From NCBI RefSeq assembly GCF_035046485.1, contig NC_085138.1, positions 433,429,265-433,493,264 of the forward strand: a stretch of DNA of 64,000 bases, read 5' to 3'. A program made the position numbers and the translations under genes. This document shows, in pieces, positions 1-11,700 of the stretch; positions within the stretch are counted from its first letter, which is position 1; every line of letters begins with the position of its first letter. Origin of the DNA: Aedes albopictus. Taxonomy: Eukaryota > Arthropoda > Insecta > Diptera > Culicidae. The notes under the pieces are model-generated. The model searched no databases. It was not told the DNA's origin and saw only the letters and a program-made list of their open reading frames with translations.

Positions 1-1626
1 ATTTTTTAATGTTAAAAAAGATGTTTTTTTCACAGTGTATATTTTCTTAGGAATCACCATTTAGTTATCTAACTTTGCTAAAATATTCATAGCAATCGAA
101 CGAACCATTTTGGCTGTGCAGATTTTTGAATATTTTTGAACCATTTTCACATACACCCTTTTGAAAAGTTAGTCGTGATTCAAAATAAAAATTTGATATC
201 GAAAAATGGCGATTTAGATGGAACTGAACAACTGTGCAAAGTTTCAGTTCAATAGAAAATCATGAATTAAAAAATTTCCTTAATTTTGATGCTGTTGCTT
301 GGAATCGCTCTATTTTCATGAAGTGGCATCTTACCCCATGGCAGGTGGCCTTTTTGCACCACTTCCGTTTTACGAACCAGTTTTTGAAATCGCTATAACT
401 CGATGAAAATGCAATAATTTAGTGAATATTTTTGCTGAAGCATCGAACATATATTGTCTAGTTGCTGTTACCACTTTGAAAGCTTAACAAATGAGGCTAT
501 ATATCATTGAAAACGATGAAAGTTTGAAAAATGGAATATTGCCCCACTTTCCCCTAGCTCCCTGTTTTATTTTCGGTTCACCCTCATCGTGGTTTCTTTG
601 TCAGTCGCTGATGATGATGCAAGTTTTTAAATTTTTCGTCGTTGGTCGGTGACGAAACAGATAGTTACCAACCCTGCGCCCAATTATTCATATATTATTT
701 CTTTGAAATTCACTCGACGATTTTTTTTTTTGAAAATTCCTGTAGCTATACCATTAAATATAAAACCGGCAATTTTTGAGGAAACTTTTCAGGATAATTC
801 ACTGTAAATGCCTTTGAAAATCGCCTTGAAATTTTTTCCGGAAATATCCTTGGAAATAAGATCGTTAATTTATTTGACATTTATTGATTCCTTCGGAAAT
901 TTCGTTCAATTATGCAGCACTTTGATAGCAACTTGCTTTGGGATTTCCTTCTGTAATGCGCATCTGGAAATTTATTCAGCAATATCTTGAAAATTCCTTT
1001 GGATTTCCTTCCGGTAATTTTATCATCATCAATTTATCATAATTTACTTACATTGGCTTTGTGATTTTTTTCAGTAATTCCTTTTTAATTCGTACGTCAA
1101 TGTCGTGGAATTTCTTCGGAAGTATATTTCATAATTTTAATTGTTTCTTTAATACATAGTTCCTTTGGATTTTGCTTATGAAAATACTTTTGAATTCCTT
1201 AGGCAAGTCATTTGAAAAATATGTTCGGTAATTCTGTTATGGAAATTTATTTAGTATGCCTGTGGGAATTTCTACGGCAATTTTGTTTGAATTCTTTCTG
1301 TTCTTGCTTTGTATTTGAAGATTGCTAAGGCTATTTCATTGTTATTTCTTATGACATTCACTTTGAAAATTTCTTCGGCAATCCCTTTGCGAATTCATTT
1401 GATATTTTGTTTTTTTTTTCATTTGTTCAGCAATTTATTTGTGAATTATTTCGAAATACCTTTAGTCAATCCATACTTCTAGGAAAACTTTCGGCAAGTT
1501 CTTTTTAAATTCCTGCGTACATTGTTTTGGAAATTTATTATGCAATATATTTGGTAATTTGTAAATTCTGGAATTGCTGGACGAATTTGAAATGGAATTG
1601 CAAAAATAATTAACAATTTCACATGG
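1..1626. other. AT-rich stretch without a gene
   Basis: No open frame above about 60 codons looks coding. From about 780 to 1560 there are loosely repeated phrases of the type ttcctt-cgg-aaattt, which read as a strongly decayed relative of the minisatellites at 6805-9835 and 60540-61178. Around 310-560 there are phrases such as ttaccccatgg and ttgccccactt that recur in mosquito MITEs, but I could not define ends. Nothing else is supportable. Confidence 0.5.
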
Positions 1627-2419
1627 AACTATTCCTAAAGAGATTACTGAAGCAATTTTAAAAAAGTAGCCTAGGAAATATACAAGTAAAAATTTTCCAA
1701 ATCAATTTCCTGAGGATTTATCGAAGAAACTAAAATCAAGCTTCTATTAGCTGCGATTAAAACAATTGATTTAACAATGCAACTTCAGTGAAAATACTAA
1801 TATTTTGAAAAAATTAGGAAAACGTGTTCAATACTTTCAACTTTACCCCATTTTACGGGACTTTGTGAATTTTTAGCAGGAAAATACGCAGATGAGACAC
1901 GATTCATTGCAGGCACCTATAAATACTTCGGTATATTGTGATTTTTCTAGATCATCGCAAACATAAGGTCGATCTGCATGCCTTAATGAATAGTTTGTGA
2001 TGCACTTTGGCGGTTAGAAGGTGAAAATAAAATATAAATAAATGGTTATCTGATTTGTGCGAGGTTGTGTTGTTCTAAAAATGATTTCAATATTCAACTT
2101 AAGGTGAATTTGGATGTATTTCTTCATTTTTTGGCTTTAGAATTTTGGATGAAAATGTTTATTAATTTTCTAGAAACCATTTTTTTTTAATTTTCTTCAA
2201 TGGATTTTGTAAAACATTTTTAATTCTTTTTTTATTCGTGAATTTTAACTAGTGCAAATTCAAGCAAAAATCATGTTTTATAAAAACTATTTATAAAAAA
2301 ACGAAAAAAATGATCCATACTCGCACTGTGTATGAAAACCGATTTTGAAAATGTTGCTGCGATATTTAACAAAAAATAAAAAAAATCAAAAACCAAAAGA
2401 TGAGGAAAGACTTCTAGTT
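1627..2419. repeat. Direct repeat, left copy of a ~0.75-kb unit
   Basis: This block recurs at 3077-3808 in the same orientation with scattered substitutions and a deletion of about 60 bp. Both copies start with aactattcc and end with cttctagtt. The first and last five bases (aacta / tagtt) are inverted, which may mark element ends but could be chance. It is AT-rich with no coding frame. It does not look like an LTR pair because the ends are not TG/CA and I see no primer-binding site or polypurine tract in the 657 bp between copies. An old tandem duplication or two insertions of one element are both possible. Confidence 0.75.
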
Positions 2420-3076
2420 CTTGTTGGCCACTACGCCTAACCGTAAACGATTAAACCCGCTCTGGCCCTGCGAGGCCATAATTGTTAAGGAGCGATTCCT
2501 CGGACCCCTACGGGTGTCCTAACCGCCAAAGAGGACCCCTCTCGGCAGAGTCAATCCGGCCTTGTCCTGGGCTCTGTCGATTTACGATAAAGAGGGAAAA
2601 CGCCAGCGAGATAGGCAGATCGCACCGTCAAGCCAAGACGATCTGCTGACCGATCCACCAAGCCAATTTCCGACCACCACACCACCACCCCAAACCGTCA
2701 ATCCGTCGGCGGACAGGCCGTCCAGCCCGCAGCAGCATCGGCGAGCGCTCGTCCACCGACCAAGACTTCAGGCAGTGCACCACCAACAGATGCAGTACCG
2801 GTATGTCCCACAAAACCCCAATAAAATTACCCACTCTACACCATAAATCACAATAGTTTTCAATAAATTCAACCCACACCATTCTTAGATTTTCAATAAA
2901 GCCAATAGTTCATTCATAGTTCAACACTTTCATTCCCCATAGCCTAAGTAAGGTGACAGTGTCTGCACGTTGGTCGCGGAGCCCCTCCGATTGCCCAGTA
3001 GTAAGCCGGCCTTGAGACCCAGTTCTAAGGGTCCCTTGCTATTGCAGTTTTACCGCGAGTTTTGCCTGGGTAACAG
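2420..3076 (+). mobile_element. GC-richer retroelement-like remnant
   Basis: Between the two direct repeats base composition changes sharply to GC-rich. Forward frames from about 2562 to 2846 read as a Pro/Gln/Ser-rich, low-complexity peptide (runs such as PTTTPPPQ) that switches sensible reading frame near 2730. This is the style of ORF1 N-termini in Jockey-type LINEs, but no zinc knuckle, endonuclease or reverse transcriptase follows. Three AATAAA-like signals occur at about 2820-2900. I regard it as a truncated or internally deleted LINE; the family is not identified. Confidence 0.35.
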
Positions 3077-3808
3077 AACTATTCCCAAAGAGATTACTGA
3101 AGCAATTTTAAAAAAGTAGCCTAGGAAATCTACAAATGAAAAAATTCCAAATCAATTTCCAGAGGAGTTATTGAAGAAACTAAAATCAAGCTTCTATTAG
3201 CTGCGATTAAAAAAATTGATTTATCAATGCAACTTCAGTGAAAATACTAATATTTTCAAAAAATTAGGAAAACGTGTTCAATACTCTCAACTTTACCCCA
3301 TTTTACGGGACTTTGTGAATTTGTAGCAGTAAAATACGCAGATGAGACACGATTCATTGCAGGCACCTATAAATACTTCGGTATATTGTGATTTTTCTTG
3401 ATCATCGCAAACATAAGGTCGATCTGCATGCCTTTATGAATAGTTTGTGAGGCACTTTGGCGGTTAGAAGGTGAAAATGAAATTTAAATAAATGGTTATC
3501 TGATTTGTGCGAGGTTGTGATGTTCTAAAAATGATTTTTGGTTGAAAATGTTTATTAATTTTCTAGAAACCATTTTTTTTTAAATTTTCTTCAATGGATT
3601 TTGTAAAACTTTTTTTTATTCTTTTTTTATTCGTGAATTTTAACTAGTGCTAATTCAAGCAAAAATCATGTTTAACGAAAACTATTTATAAAAAAAACGA
3701 AAAAAATGATCCATACTCGCACTCTGTATGAAAACCGATTTTGAAATATTGCTGCGATATTTAACAAAAAAAATTCAAAAACCAAAAGATGAGGAAAGAC
3801 TTCTAGTT
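3077..3808. repeat. Direct repeat, right copy of the ~0.75-kb unit
   Basis: Second copy of the 1627-2419 block in the same orientation, shorter by about 60 bp because the stretch after atgatttt at 3531 lacks the segment present after 2081. Divergence by eye is of the order of several percent, so the duplication is not recent. Confidence 0.75.
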
Positions 3809-3811
3809 TCG

Positions 3812-3938
3812 CCTTAACCTTTCAGGACGCGCGCCTGTTCGATCCTACAACTGCATCGCGCTCGCGCTGTATACGACGAGCGAGGTCTTTTGATAGTGTT
3901 ATTCTTTTCACAACGGCGCGCGTCCTGAAGGGTTAAGG
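3812..3938. mobile_element. 127-bp MITE with 24-bp inverted ends
   Basis: The left end ccttaacctttcaggacgcg is matched by the reverse complement of the right end, with one mismatch over 24 bp. The interior is GC-rich and itself partly symmetrical (tgcatcgcgctcgcgctgta). No coding capacity. A decayed arm of the same family, including the phrase cctgaaaggttaa, is at 57739-57815. A target duplication is not clear. Confidence 0.7.
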
Positions 3939-4580
3939 TTGTAGTGGAATTATACAACACAAAAAAAACTGTAAAATCAAATTTGAACATTTTCCAGGAA
4001 CATACAATAAATTGTGATTGTTCAAAGTAATAGCTTTCTTTAGATCAACTTCAAATATCTGAGGATAGTATCAAAACATTTCTTGATGTGTTTTGATATA
4101 TTTGGGTGATGTTTGACAGCCTGTGCCAGAGAAAATCTGTTTCTTTCAAAGATTTATGGAAAGATACGGTATTTTCTGAATATTTTTAGATAAAAACTTA
4201 ACATCATTCAATATATTCAGGTATACTACAACTCCTAATAAGGAATGAAGCTCAAAACCGGAAGAAATAATGAAAGTTGGTAGAGAAAGAACGAAATTAA
4301 AGCAAGTCGTAATTTGCAACCTACAATTCCCCATCTGAATTGAACACCCCTAGATCTCCCTATAAACTTTTGTTTAAACCCTCGATTAATCTCGTTGTTG
4401 CGTTTGGTACTACATTGAAAAAATCTCACTTTGTGTACTCAACATTAGCGTGGTGCTGGCGATGGAGGCCAACCACACGACTGACGGAAGGTTAAACCGT
4501 GGAACCAAGTGAACTCCAATAAAACACCCAAAGTTTCAAATACTTTGGAATCAGTATCATGATGACAAAAAAAAACCTAA
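3939..4580. other. Non-coding stretch
   Basis: AT-rich sequence with short overlapping open frames on the minus strand at 4146-4429 that have no codon or domain support. I see no gene, RNA or repeat boundary. Confidence 0.4.
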
Positions 4581-4875
4581 TTAATCCACCTAGCGTTGAT
4601 GGCGCCTTTCTCGTGCTTTCGAAACCCCATTTCAACAAAACTCAAGTGACATGTTGATAAATACCGCACTTTCTAAACATATAACAAAAACAAAACAAAA
4701 ATCAATTTCATGGCACCATAAATCATACCGTTTACCTGGCTTAGGGCCTGAAACTCTTAAAAAAACCGCTAGCTTGATTTTCGAGTCGCCATCTTGGATT
4801 TTAGGCCGCCATATTGGATATTGTGATCGTCATTTTTGAACTCCGGACATCTTCCCCATACCAAATATACCCTGC
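4581..4875. repeat. Monomer of the ccatcttggatat satellite with its leader
   Basis: Begins with a leader (taatccacctagcgttgatg, then gcctttctcgtg) that is also found at 40254-40300. It continues with the phrases cgccatcttggatt, catcttccccataccaaata and ataccgtttacctgg that are repeated in tandem at 12250-12965. The family is therefore dispersed as single copies as well as short arrays, always beginning with the gcctttctcgt phrase, which suggests it is carried by a mobile element. Confidence 0.6.
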
Positions 4876-5743
4876 AGAGCCAAAAACTCCTAAAATTAAA
4901 ATATATGTATATCTTTTAGAGAAATAAGTTCAATTTTCTTATCGTAAAACAATCTTGGAATGTTGCTTAGATAATCATCGTAACTTGAGACCGAGTATTT
5001 TTTTTTCATTCGCAATTTAAAAAAAAATGTTTATGCTTACTGTATTGAAATGGTGAACTATAACAGTGCCCTATTTTACTTCTAACCCGATTCAAAAACA
5101 TCTGTCGATAGAACTATTTTCGTTCGTAATTGCCCTCTTGGTCAGTAGTCAAGCACCATCGGGCTTGGGACCGCATCGTCGTCGCATTCATTTCTCGGCC
5201 AATTAATCTGATAACAAAGCGAAGTTTGAACAAATTTCAACGGATTGGATCTCAATCCGCACTCAATTACTCCGCACACGCTTCTCCCCATCGCGATCGA
5301 TTATCTTCTCGGGGAACACGATTTTCTGTTCATGCTCGATTTGAGAAATCCCACTCCGCGCCGCAGCTCGTCCAAAATAGACCAACATCGCGTGCTGGCT
5401 CCACAGTGAGGAGCGATGGCAACGACCAAACCAAGACGGGAGCTTCGATAAATCTCGTAAAACTTGTCTTGCCGGGGTTTTCATTGTGTCTCGTCGTGGA
5501 CTCGGTTTGTTCCCGATTTGCTCACTCCTAGTCAAGTCGAATCCAATAAAAATTCCCTCTACTTTACGTCTCCCAGTGCTGCCGCATTCATCGAATTTCG
5601 TCGAAACATCATTAATTATTTTCGTGACTAAGTGAATTTATAATTTATCGTAATGAAACTTTTTAATTCGCCAACCATCATGCTTGGCGCGGTACGTTCA
5701 TTCTCGGGGGCATCTAGCAACTGGTTTCGATCATCCAGTTCCA
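4876..5743. other. Non-coding stretch with one unsupported 133-codon frame
   Basis: The frame at 5130-5531 (+) is Ser/Arg-rich with no domain I recognise and it overlaps an open frame on the other strand. From about 5100 to 5740 the sequence is GC-richer than its surroundings and contains aataaa near 5546, so it might be an old solo LTR or a single-copy regulatory stretch. I could not find TG/CA ends, a duplicate, or a target duplication, so no call is made. Confidence 0.3.
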
Positions 5744-6187
5744 CACAGCAAAAAAATTCTTGTGATATCACATCATTTTCGTTGCACATCAGTCGCGTCG
5801 TAAAAGTGATGTAAAAAATTACATCATTTTCATGCAACAAATTAGCCGCCGCAGCTTGAGAGTGGGTCTAGTAATCGCTAGAACCGGATCTTTAGATGAA
5901 TCATATATAAGTAAAATATTGGCATGGATTCGTACACGGATCCGTTGATTGAGAGGCATATCCCTTACCTCTCGGCTATTTCACCGAGTTAGAAGGAATG
6001 TGATAAATATGGTACTGTTTCTAGGTATCTGCTAGAATGGGTTTGTTGATACTCTTCGGTGCCAACCAGGGTGTGCATGGTGAGTGTGATAATTGTTGGA
6101 AAACGATGTAACCGAGTGAGATTACGTTCAAAAATGAATACATCACCAGAAATTACGCGCCTGTATATTACAAAATTATTTGCTGTG
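5744..6187 (-). mobile_element. TIR element with tRNA-like core, copy 1
   Basis: The ends are inverted: cacagcaaaaaaattc on the left and the complement of aattatttgctgtg on the right. The dinucleotide ca flanks both sides and may be the target duplication. The core at about 5938-5992, read on the minus strand, has the same layout as the second copy at 52250-52655: a ctcggtgaaatagccgagag stretch followed about 45 nt later by a degenerate pol III B-box (gtgtacgaatcc). The two copies also share taatcgctagaacc and a tactgtttct-tatct block. This combination of DNA-transposon-like ends with a tRNA-related middle is unusual. No protein is encoded. Confidence 0.65.
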
Positions 6188-6804
6188 CAGACAGACGCAG
6201 ACAAACGGTTGAACCAACTTCTTCAATCTCAATTTTTCTTAGCGTAATATAAAAGTGATGATTCTTATCAAAGCGCTGAGCGAAAGAATCAGCTTGAATG
6301 AGTTTACCCTCGCACCGCCTGGGAGGGATGAGGGGAGATGGAACTCAGTCAATATTGAGCTCATCAATCAAAAAATTGACTTCAGTACGCGAAGGGAGGA
6401 AGCTGTAGTGAAAGCCGAGCAACGGAGAGATAGCTTGTAATCAGATTACAGATTTTTTTTTTGGTTTCTTTCCACGTCTCTCGGCCCTTACTACTGCTGA
6501 GTGCTGGGGGATGGTTCCATTTGGAGTATTTGTCTTTCTTGTCAGATTTTGGTTCTTCTCATTGCGAAGAGTTTGATCAAATTCTTTGACAAATAGTCCA
6601 CAAGCAGAAATTGATTACAGCGAAGTAATCATGTCCCGTTGTGGCAGCGGTTCGCCTTCCGGTCCATGATTCCTGCTGGAAGATAAACTTGATTCATGAA
6701 TCTTGGCGGAATAGTTTTCTATGAGTCGGTCAAAACATTCGGATTTTGTGTGTATAATGTTCATGTGAATATTGCTTATATTACCTTGACTAGTGGAGAT
6801 TTTT
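6188..6804. other. Non-coding stretch
   Basis: No gene, RNA or repeat is visible. Short open frames at 6255-6440 and 6696-6881 have no support. The last 100 bases merge into the degenerate edge of the 23-bp array. Confidence 0.4.
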
Positions 6805-9800
6805 CCGTTGTAGATTCCTGGAGGAATTGTTGTGGAGATTCCTGGAGGAAGCTCGTAAAGATATCTGGAGGAATCCCGTGAAGAATGCCTTGAAGATTCC
6901 TAGAGGAATCCCCCGGAGATTCCCGGAGAAACTCCCGAAGATTCCTGGAGGAATCCCTCGAAGATTCCTGGAGGAATCCCTCGAAGATTCCTAGAGGAAT
7001 CTCTCAAAGATTCCTGGAGGAAACTCTCGGATATTCTAGGAGGAATAGCAAGGAATTTCTTGGAGAAATCCCTCGGAGATTCCAGGAGGAATCCATCGGA
7101 AATTACTGGAGGTATCCCTCAGAGATTCCTGGAGGAATCCCTCGGAGATTCCCGGAGGAATCCCGCTGAGATTCGCGGAGGAATTCCGCAGAGATTCTTG
7201 GAAAAATCCCGTGGAGACTCGTGGAAGAATCGCGCGGAGATTCCCGGAGGAATCTCGCGGAGATTCCCGGAGAAATCTCGCGGAGATTCCCGGAGAAATC
7301 TCGCGGAGATTTCAGGAGGAATCTCGCGGTTCTTCGCGAGCAATCTCTCGGAGATTCCAGGAGGAATCCCTCGGAGATTCCAGGAGAAATCCCTCGGAGA
7401 TTCCAGGAGGAATCCCTCGGAGATTCCAGGAGGAATCCCTCGGAGATTCCAGGAGGAATCCCTCGGAGATTCCAGGAGGAATCCCTCGGAGATTCCAGGA
7501 AGAATCCCTCGGAGATTCCAGGAGGAATCCCTCGGAGATTCCAGGAGGAATCCCTCGGAGATTCCAGGAGGAATCCCTCGGAGATTCCAGGAGGAATCCC
7601 TCGGAGATTCCAGGAGGAATCCCTCGGAGCTTCCTGGAGGTTTCCCTCGGAGATTCCAGGAGGAATCCCTCGGAGATTCCAGGAGGAATCCCTCGGAGAT
7701 TCCAGGAGGAATCCCTCGGAGATTCCAGGAGGAATCCCTCGGAGATTCCAGGAGGAATCCCTCGGAGATTCCAGGAGGAATCCCTCGGAGATTCCAGGAG
7801 GAATCCCTCGGAGATTCCAGGAGGAATCCCTCGGAGATTCCAGGAGGAATCCCTCGGAGATTCCAGGAGGAATCCCTCGGAGATTCCAGGAGGAATCCCT
7901 CGGAGATTCCAGGAGGAATCCCTCGGAGATTCCAGGAGGAATCCCTCGGAGATTCCAGGAGGAATCCCTCGGAGGTTCCAGGAGGAATCCCTCGGAGATT
8001 CCAGGAGGAATCCCTCGGAGATTCCAGGAGGAATCCCTCGGAGATTCCAGGAGGAATCCCTCGGAGATTCCAGGAGGAATCCCTCGGAGATTCCAGGAGG
8101 AATCCCTCGGATATTCCAGGAGGAATCCCTCGGAGATTCCAGGAGGAATCTCTCGGAGATTCCAGGAGGAATCCCTCGGAGATTCCAGGAGGAATCTCTC
8201 GGAGATTCCGGGAGGAATCCCTCGGAGATTCCAGGAGGAATCCCTCGGAGATTCCAGGAGGAATCCCTCGGAGATTCCAGGAGGAATCCCTCGGAGATTC
8301 CAGGAGGAATCCCTCGGAGATTCCAGGAGGAATCTCTCGGAGATTCCAGGAGGAATCTCTCGGAGATTCCAGGAGGAATCCCTCGGAGATTCCAGGAGGA
8401 ATCCCTCGGAGATTCCAGGAGGAATCCCTCGGAGATTCCAGGAGGAATCCCTCGGAGATTCCAGGAGGAATCCCTCGGAGATTCCAGGAGGAATTCCTCG
8501 GAGATTCCAGGAGGAATTCCTCGGAGATTCCAGGAGGAATCCCTCGGAGATTCCAGGAGGGATCCCTCGGAGATTCCAGGAGGAATCCCTCGGAGATTCC
8601 AGGAGGAATCCCTCGGAGATTCCAGGAGGAATCCCTCGGAGATTCCAGGAGGAATCCCTCGGAGATTCCAGGAGGAATCCCTCGGAGATTCCAGGAGGAA
8701 TCCCTTGGAGATTCCAGGAGGAATCCCTCGGAGATTCCAGGAGGAATCCCTCGGAGATTCCAGGAGGAATCCCTCGGAGATTCCAGGAGGAAGCCCTCGG
8801 AGATTCCAGGAGGAATCCCTCGGAGATTCCAGGAGGAATCCCTCGGAGATTCCAGGAGGAATCCCTCGGAGATTCCAGGAGGAATCCCTCGGAGATTCCA
8901 GGAGGAATCCCTCGGAGATTCCAGGAGGAATCCCTCGGAGATTCCAGGAGGAATCCCTCGGAGATTCCAGGAGGAATCCCTCGGAGATTCCAGGAGGAAT
9001 CCCTCGGAGATTCCAGGAGGAATCCCTCGGAGATTCCAGGAGGAATCCCTCGGAGATTCCAGGAGGAATCCCTCGGAGATTCCGGAAGGAATCCCTCGGA
9101 GATTCCGGAAGGAATCCCTCGGAGATTCCGGGAGGAATCCCTCGGAGATTCCGGGAGGAATCCCTCGGAGATTCCGGGAGGAATCCCTCGGAGATTCCGG
9201 GAGGAATCCCTCGGAGATTTCAGGAGGAATCCCTCGGAGATTTCAGGAGGAATCCCTCGGAGATTCCAGGAGGAATCTCTCGGAGATTCCAGGAGGAACC
9301 TCTCGGAGATTCCAGGAGGAATCTCTCGGAGATTCTAGAAGGAACCTCTCGGAGATTCCAGGAGGAATCTCGTGAAGATTCCCGGAGGAATCTCGTGGAG
9401 ACTCCCGGAGAAATCTCACGGAGATTTTTGGAGGAATTCCTCGGAGATGCCCGGAGGAATCTCGTGGAGATTCCTGGAGGAATCTCGCGGAGATTCCCGG
9501 AGGAATCTCTCGGAGATTCCAGGAGGAATCTCTCGGAGATTCCTGGAGAAGTCTCTCGGATATTCCTGGAGGTATCCCTCGGAGATTCCTGGAGGAGTCT
9601 CTCGGAGATCTCTGGAGGAATCTTTTGGAGATTTTTGGAGGAATCATTCGGAAATTTCTGTAGGAATCCTTCGGAGATTCCCGACGGAATCATTCGGAGA
9701 TTTCTGGAGGAATCGTTCGGAGATTCCCGACGGAAACTCCTGGAGATTCCTGAAGGAATCTCTCGGAGATTCCTGGAGGTATCCCTCGGAGATTCCAGGA

Positions 9801-9835
9801 GGAATCTTTCGGGATTTTTGGAGGAATAAATACCT
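6805..9835 (+). repeat. 23-bp minisatellite array, about 130 units
   Basis: The unit is ggagattccaggaggaatccctc (23 bp, written here as ggagattccaggag plus gaatccctc). From about 7340 to 9060 units are nearly identical. Toward both ends they diverge progressively (cctggagg and cccggagg variants at 6805-7340 and 9060-9835). Because 23 is not a multiple of three, each forward frame reads the same 23-residue cycle (containing SEIPGGIP, RRFQEES and LGDSRRN), so all three forward frames stay open for over 2 kb. The apparent proteins of 771, 872 and 705 residues are artefacts. There is no intron signal, leader or domain, and the array is best read as tandem repeat DNA. Confidence 0.95.
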
Positions 9836-11114
9836 TCAAGATTCGTTGAGGAGCTTCTTCAAAGTTCATGTAAGATTTTTAACGGTCAAACTCACATGTG
9901 TTAGTGATGCATCGATTTTCAGGGAAGAAAAAAAAAAACACCACTTTCCCACCGCAGATTCAAATAAAAAGACAAACGACGATGCACACACATGACCCTC
10001 CACGAGTGACCGTCCGGGAAAGCGCGTTAATCAAACACCACTCCCGTGTGTTAATTACCCAAAGCTGCCAAAGGAATTTGCTCAGGACCGCTTGATAGTG
10101 GGAGCTGTTGCCACCGGCCGCCACATGCTGCATCGCCGACGAACCGAGAACACATTTTTCGTTTTATCTCCGCGCGCGGGTTTTTGTTATCAGAAGTAAA
10201 GTTCTTGTTCCTGCCAGGTCCGACCGACCGAACCTCGTAATGCAAACTGTTTTAGAGTGCGGCGGGAATAAAAAAAAAGTAAATTGCAATAAATTCCAGC
10301 TGCTTGTGGCGGTCGGTCGGTCGGTGGTTCAATGAGGACTGTGCAATTTATGTTGCAACAAGCAAAGCATCTTCAGCTGAGCATCAGTCCTCCACGCTGG
10401 TTATTGAAGAGGTACCGTGGGTTGGGGTAAAGTGATAACTGTTTCCCAAATGTTTTGGATAATTTCATGATGAACTCAAGAGCTCTATGACGCTCAAGAA
10501 AAGAACTGCGACAGGGCTCGATAATGGTCACCTCCACATCGATCTACAAAGTTACTTCGATTCACGGTAACTCAAGAAAAAAAAAACGCAGCTTCTTCAA
10601 GATGATGATGATGTTGTTCTTGTATGTATAGGACGGTCGTCGTCGGCTCCTCAATCGGCATCATCTGAAGCTACCGGACTCGGTCGTCGGGTGAGAGTTT
10701 GCAAAAGCACCGAGCGCAGAAAAAAAAAAAATAAAACGGCAGGCAAGAATCTTGGAAAACTTAATAACAAGAACGCATTAATAAAACAAGCAACCTTTTA
10801 ATTGTGTATACGCAAGCAATTAAGTTTTGAGATCTGTTTGGACGGACCTGATGGCTGATGGCGTGGCGAGAAGCGGACAAGGGCCTCAGGGCTTCCGCCA
10901 CACCGACTTTGTACGCATCAGGCAAGCAATCAAAGTCAGTGTATTAAATTATCGAAAAGAAGTTCTGCACCTTTTCTGCGGATGCCGCTTACTTACTCGA
11001 GTCCGGTCTAGTCCGGTCGACATGATCGTTTGCGGCTGATAAGAGGAGAGGTGCTTACAACTATTCGGGCGATCCTCGTCCAGAGAGGTAGCCCATGATA
11101 AAGTATCGTCATAT
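9836..11114. other. Single-copy non-coding DNA
   Basis: Mixed composition with simple motifs: a run of ggtcggtcggtcggt near 10307-10325, gatgatgatgatg near 10603 and several A-runs. Short frames on both strands have no domain support. The stretch is less repetitive than its neighbours and could hold regulatory DNA, but nothing specific can be shown. Confidence 0.4.
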
Positions 11115-11281
11115 GGGGCTGTCCATAAACCACGTGGTCATGAGGGGGGGGGGGGGGGGTTCAGCCAATGACCATTTTGTATGGACGAATAAAAATTTTT
11201 GTATGGACTAATGGCCACGCAGGGGGGGGGGGGGGGTTGAGAAGTCCCAAAAAAATGACCACGTGGTTTATGGACAGCCCC
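11115..11281. mobile_element. 167-bp MITE, perfect 26-bp TIRs, TAT target duplication
   Basis: The ends are perfect inverted repeats of 26 bp (11115-11140 and 11256-11281) beginning ggggctgtccataaaccacg. The three bases tat lie directly outside each end (11112-11114 and 11282-11284), fitting the 3-bp-target MITE class known in Aedes. Two G-runs of about 17 and 15 bases lie in the interior with the same polarity, so the interior is not symmetrical. No coding capacity; presumably moved in trans by a DNA transposase. A decayed copy is at 18505-18615. Confidence 0.9.
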
Positions 11282-11284
11282 TAT

Positions 11285-11700
11285 TAGTTTTCAGAGCTCA
11301 GTGCACTTTAGCGAGGAACAAGACAAGTCCAAGTGCCGGAGCATAGACAATAAATTATTCAATATATTACTCATGCGAGAACAGGGACGCGACTGCGTCT
11401 CCGGTGTCTCCGGGAAGCTGCGCGCTTCAGAAGGACACAAGATGACGATGATGATGCGTTGGATGTGCTTACACACATGGGAGCAGGCCGATTCATGCTT
11501 GGTCAAGCTCAAGGTTAATCGTGCGAGCATTCGAACTTGTTAATCTTCTCGACGCGGTAGGACGAAATACTTTTGGTCGAAATGTAAATCAACAGTTTTT
11601 CAAACTTTCAATGATTAAAAGATCGAAAATTATGTATTTCTTTTATAAAAACTTAATGACCTAAACGAGTATATGTATAGTATATCTGAAGAAGCATATG
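11285..11700. other. Non-coding stretch
   Basis: Overlapping short frames on both strands at 11291-11543 mirror each other and have no domain. No feature is supported. Confidence 0.4.

Noticed and set aside
1627..3808. LTR pair with a short interior
   Set aside because: No TG/CA ends, no polypurine tract before the right copy, no target duplication; a tgg at 2425 is not convincing as a primer site.
5130..5531. 133-codon forward frame as a host gene
   Set aside because: Low-complexity Ser/Arg-rich translation, overlapping open frame on the other strand, no domain.
7060..9829. Three large forward open frames of 771, 872 and 705 residues
   Set aside because: They are the same 23-bp tandem unit read in three phases; the peptide is identical in each frame, so there is no coding signal.
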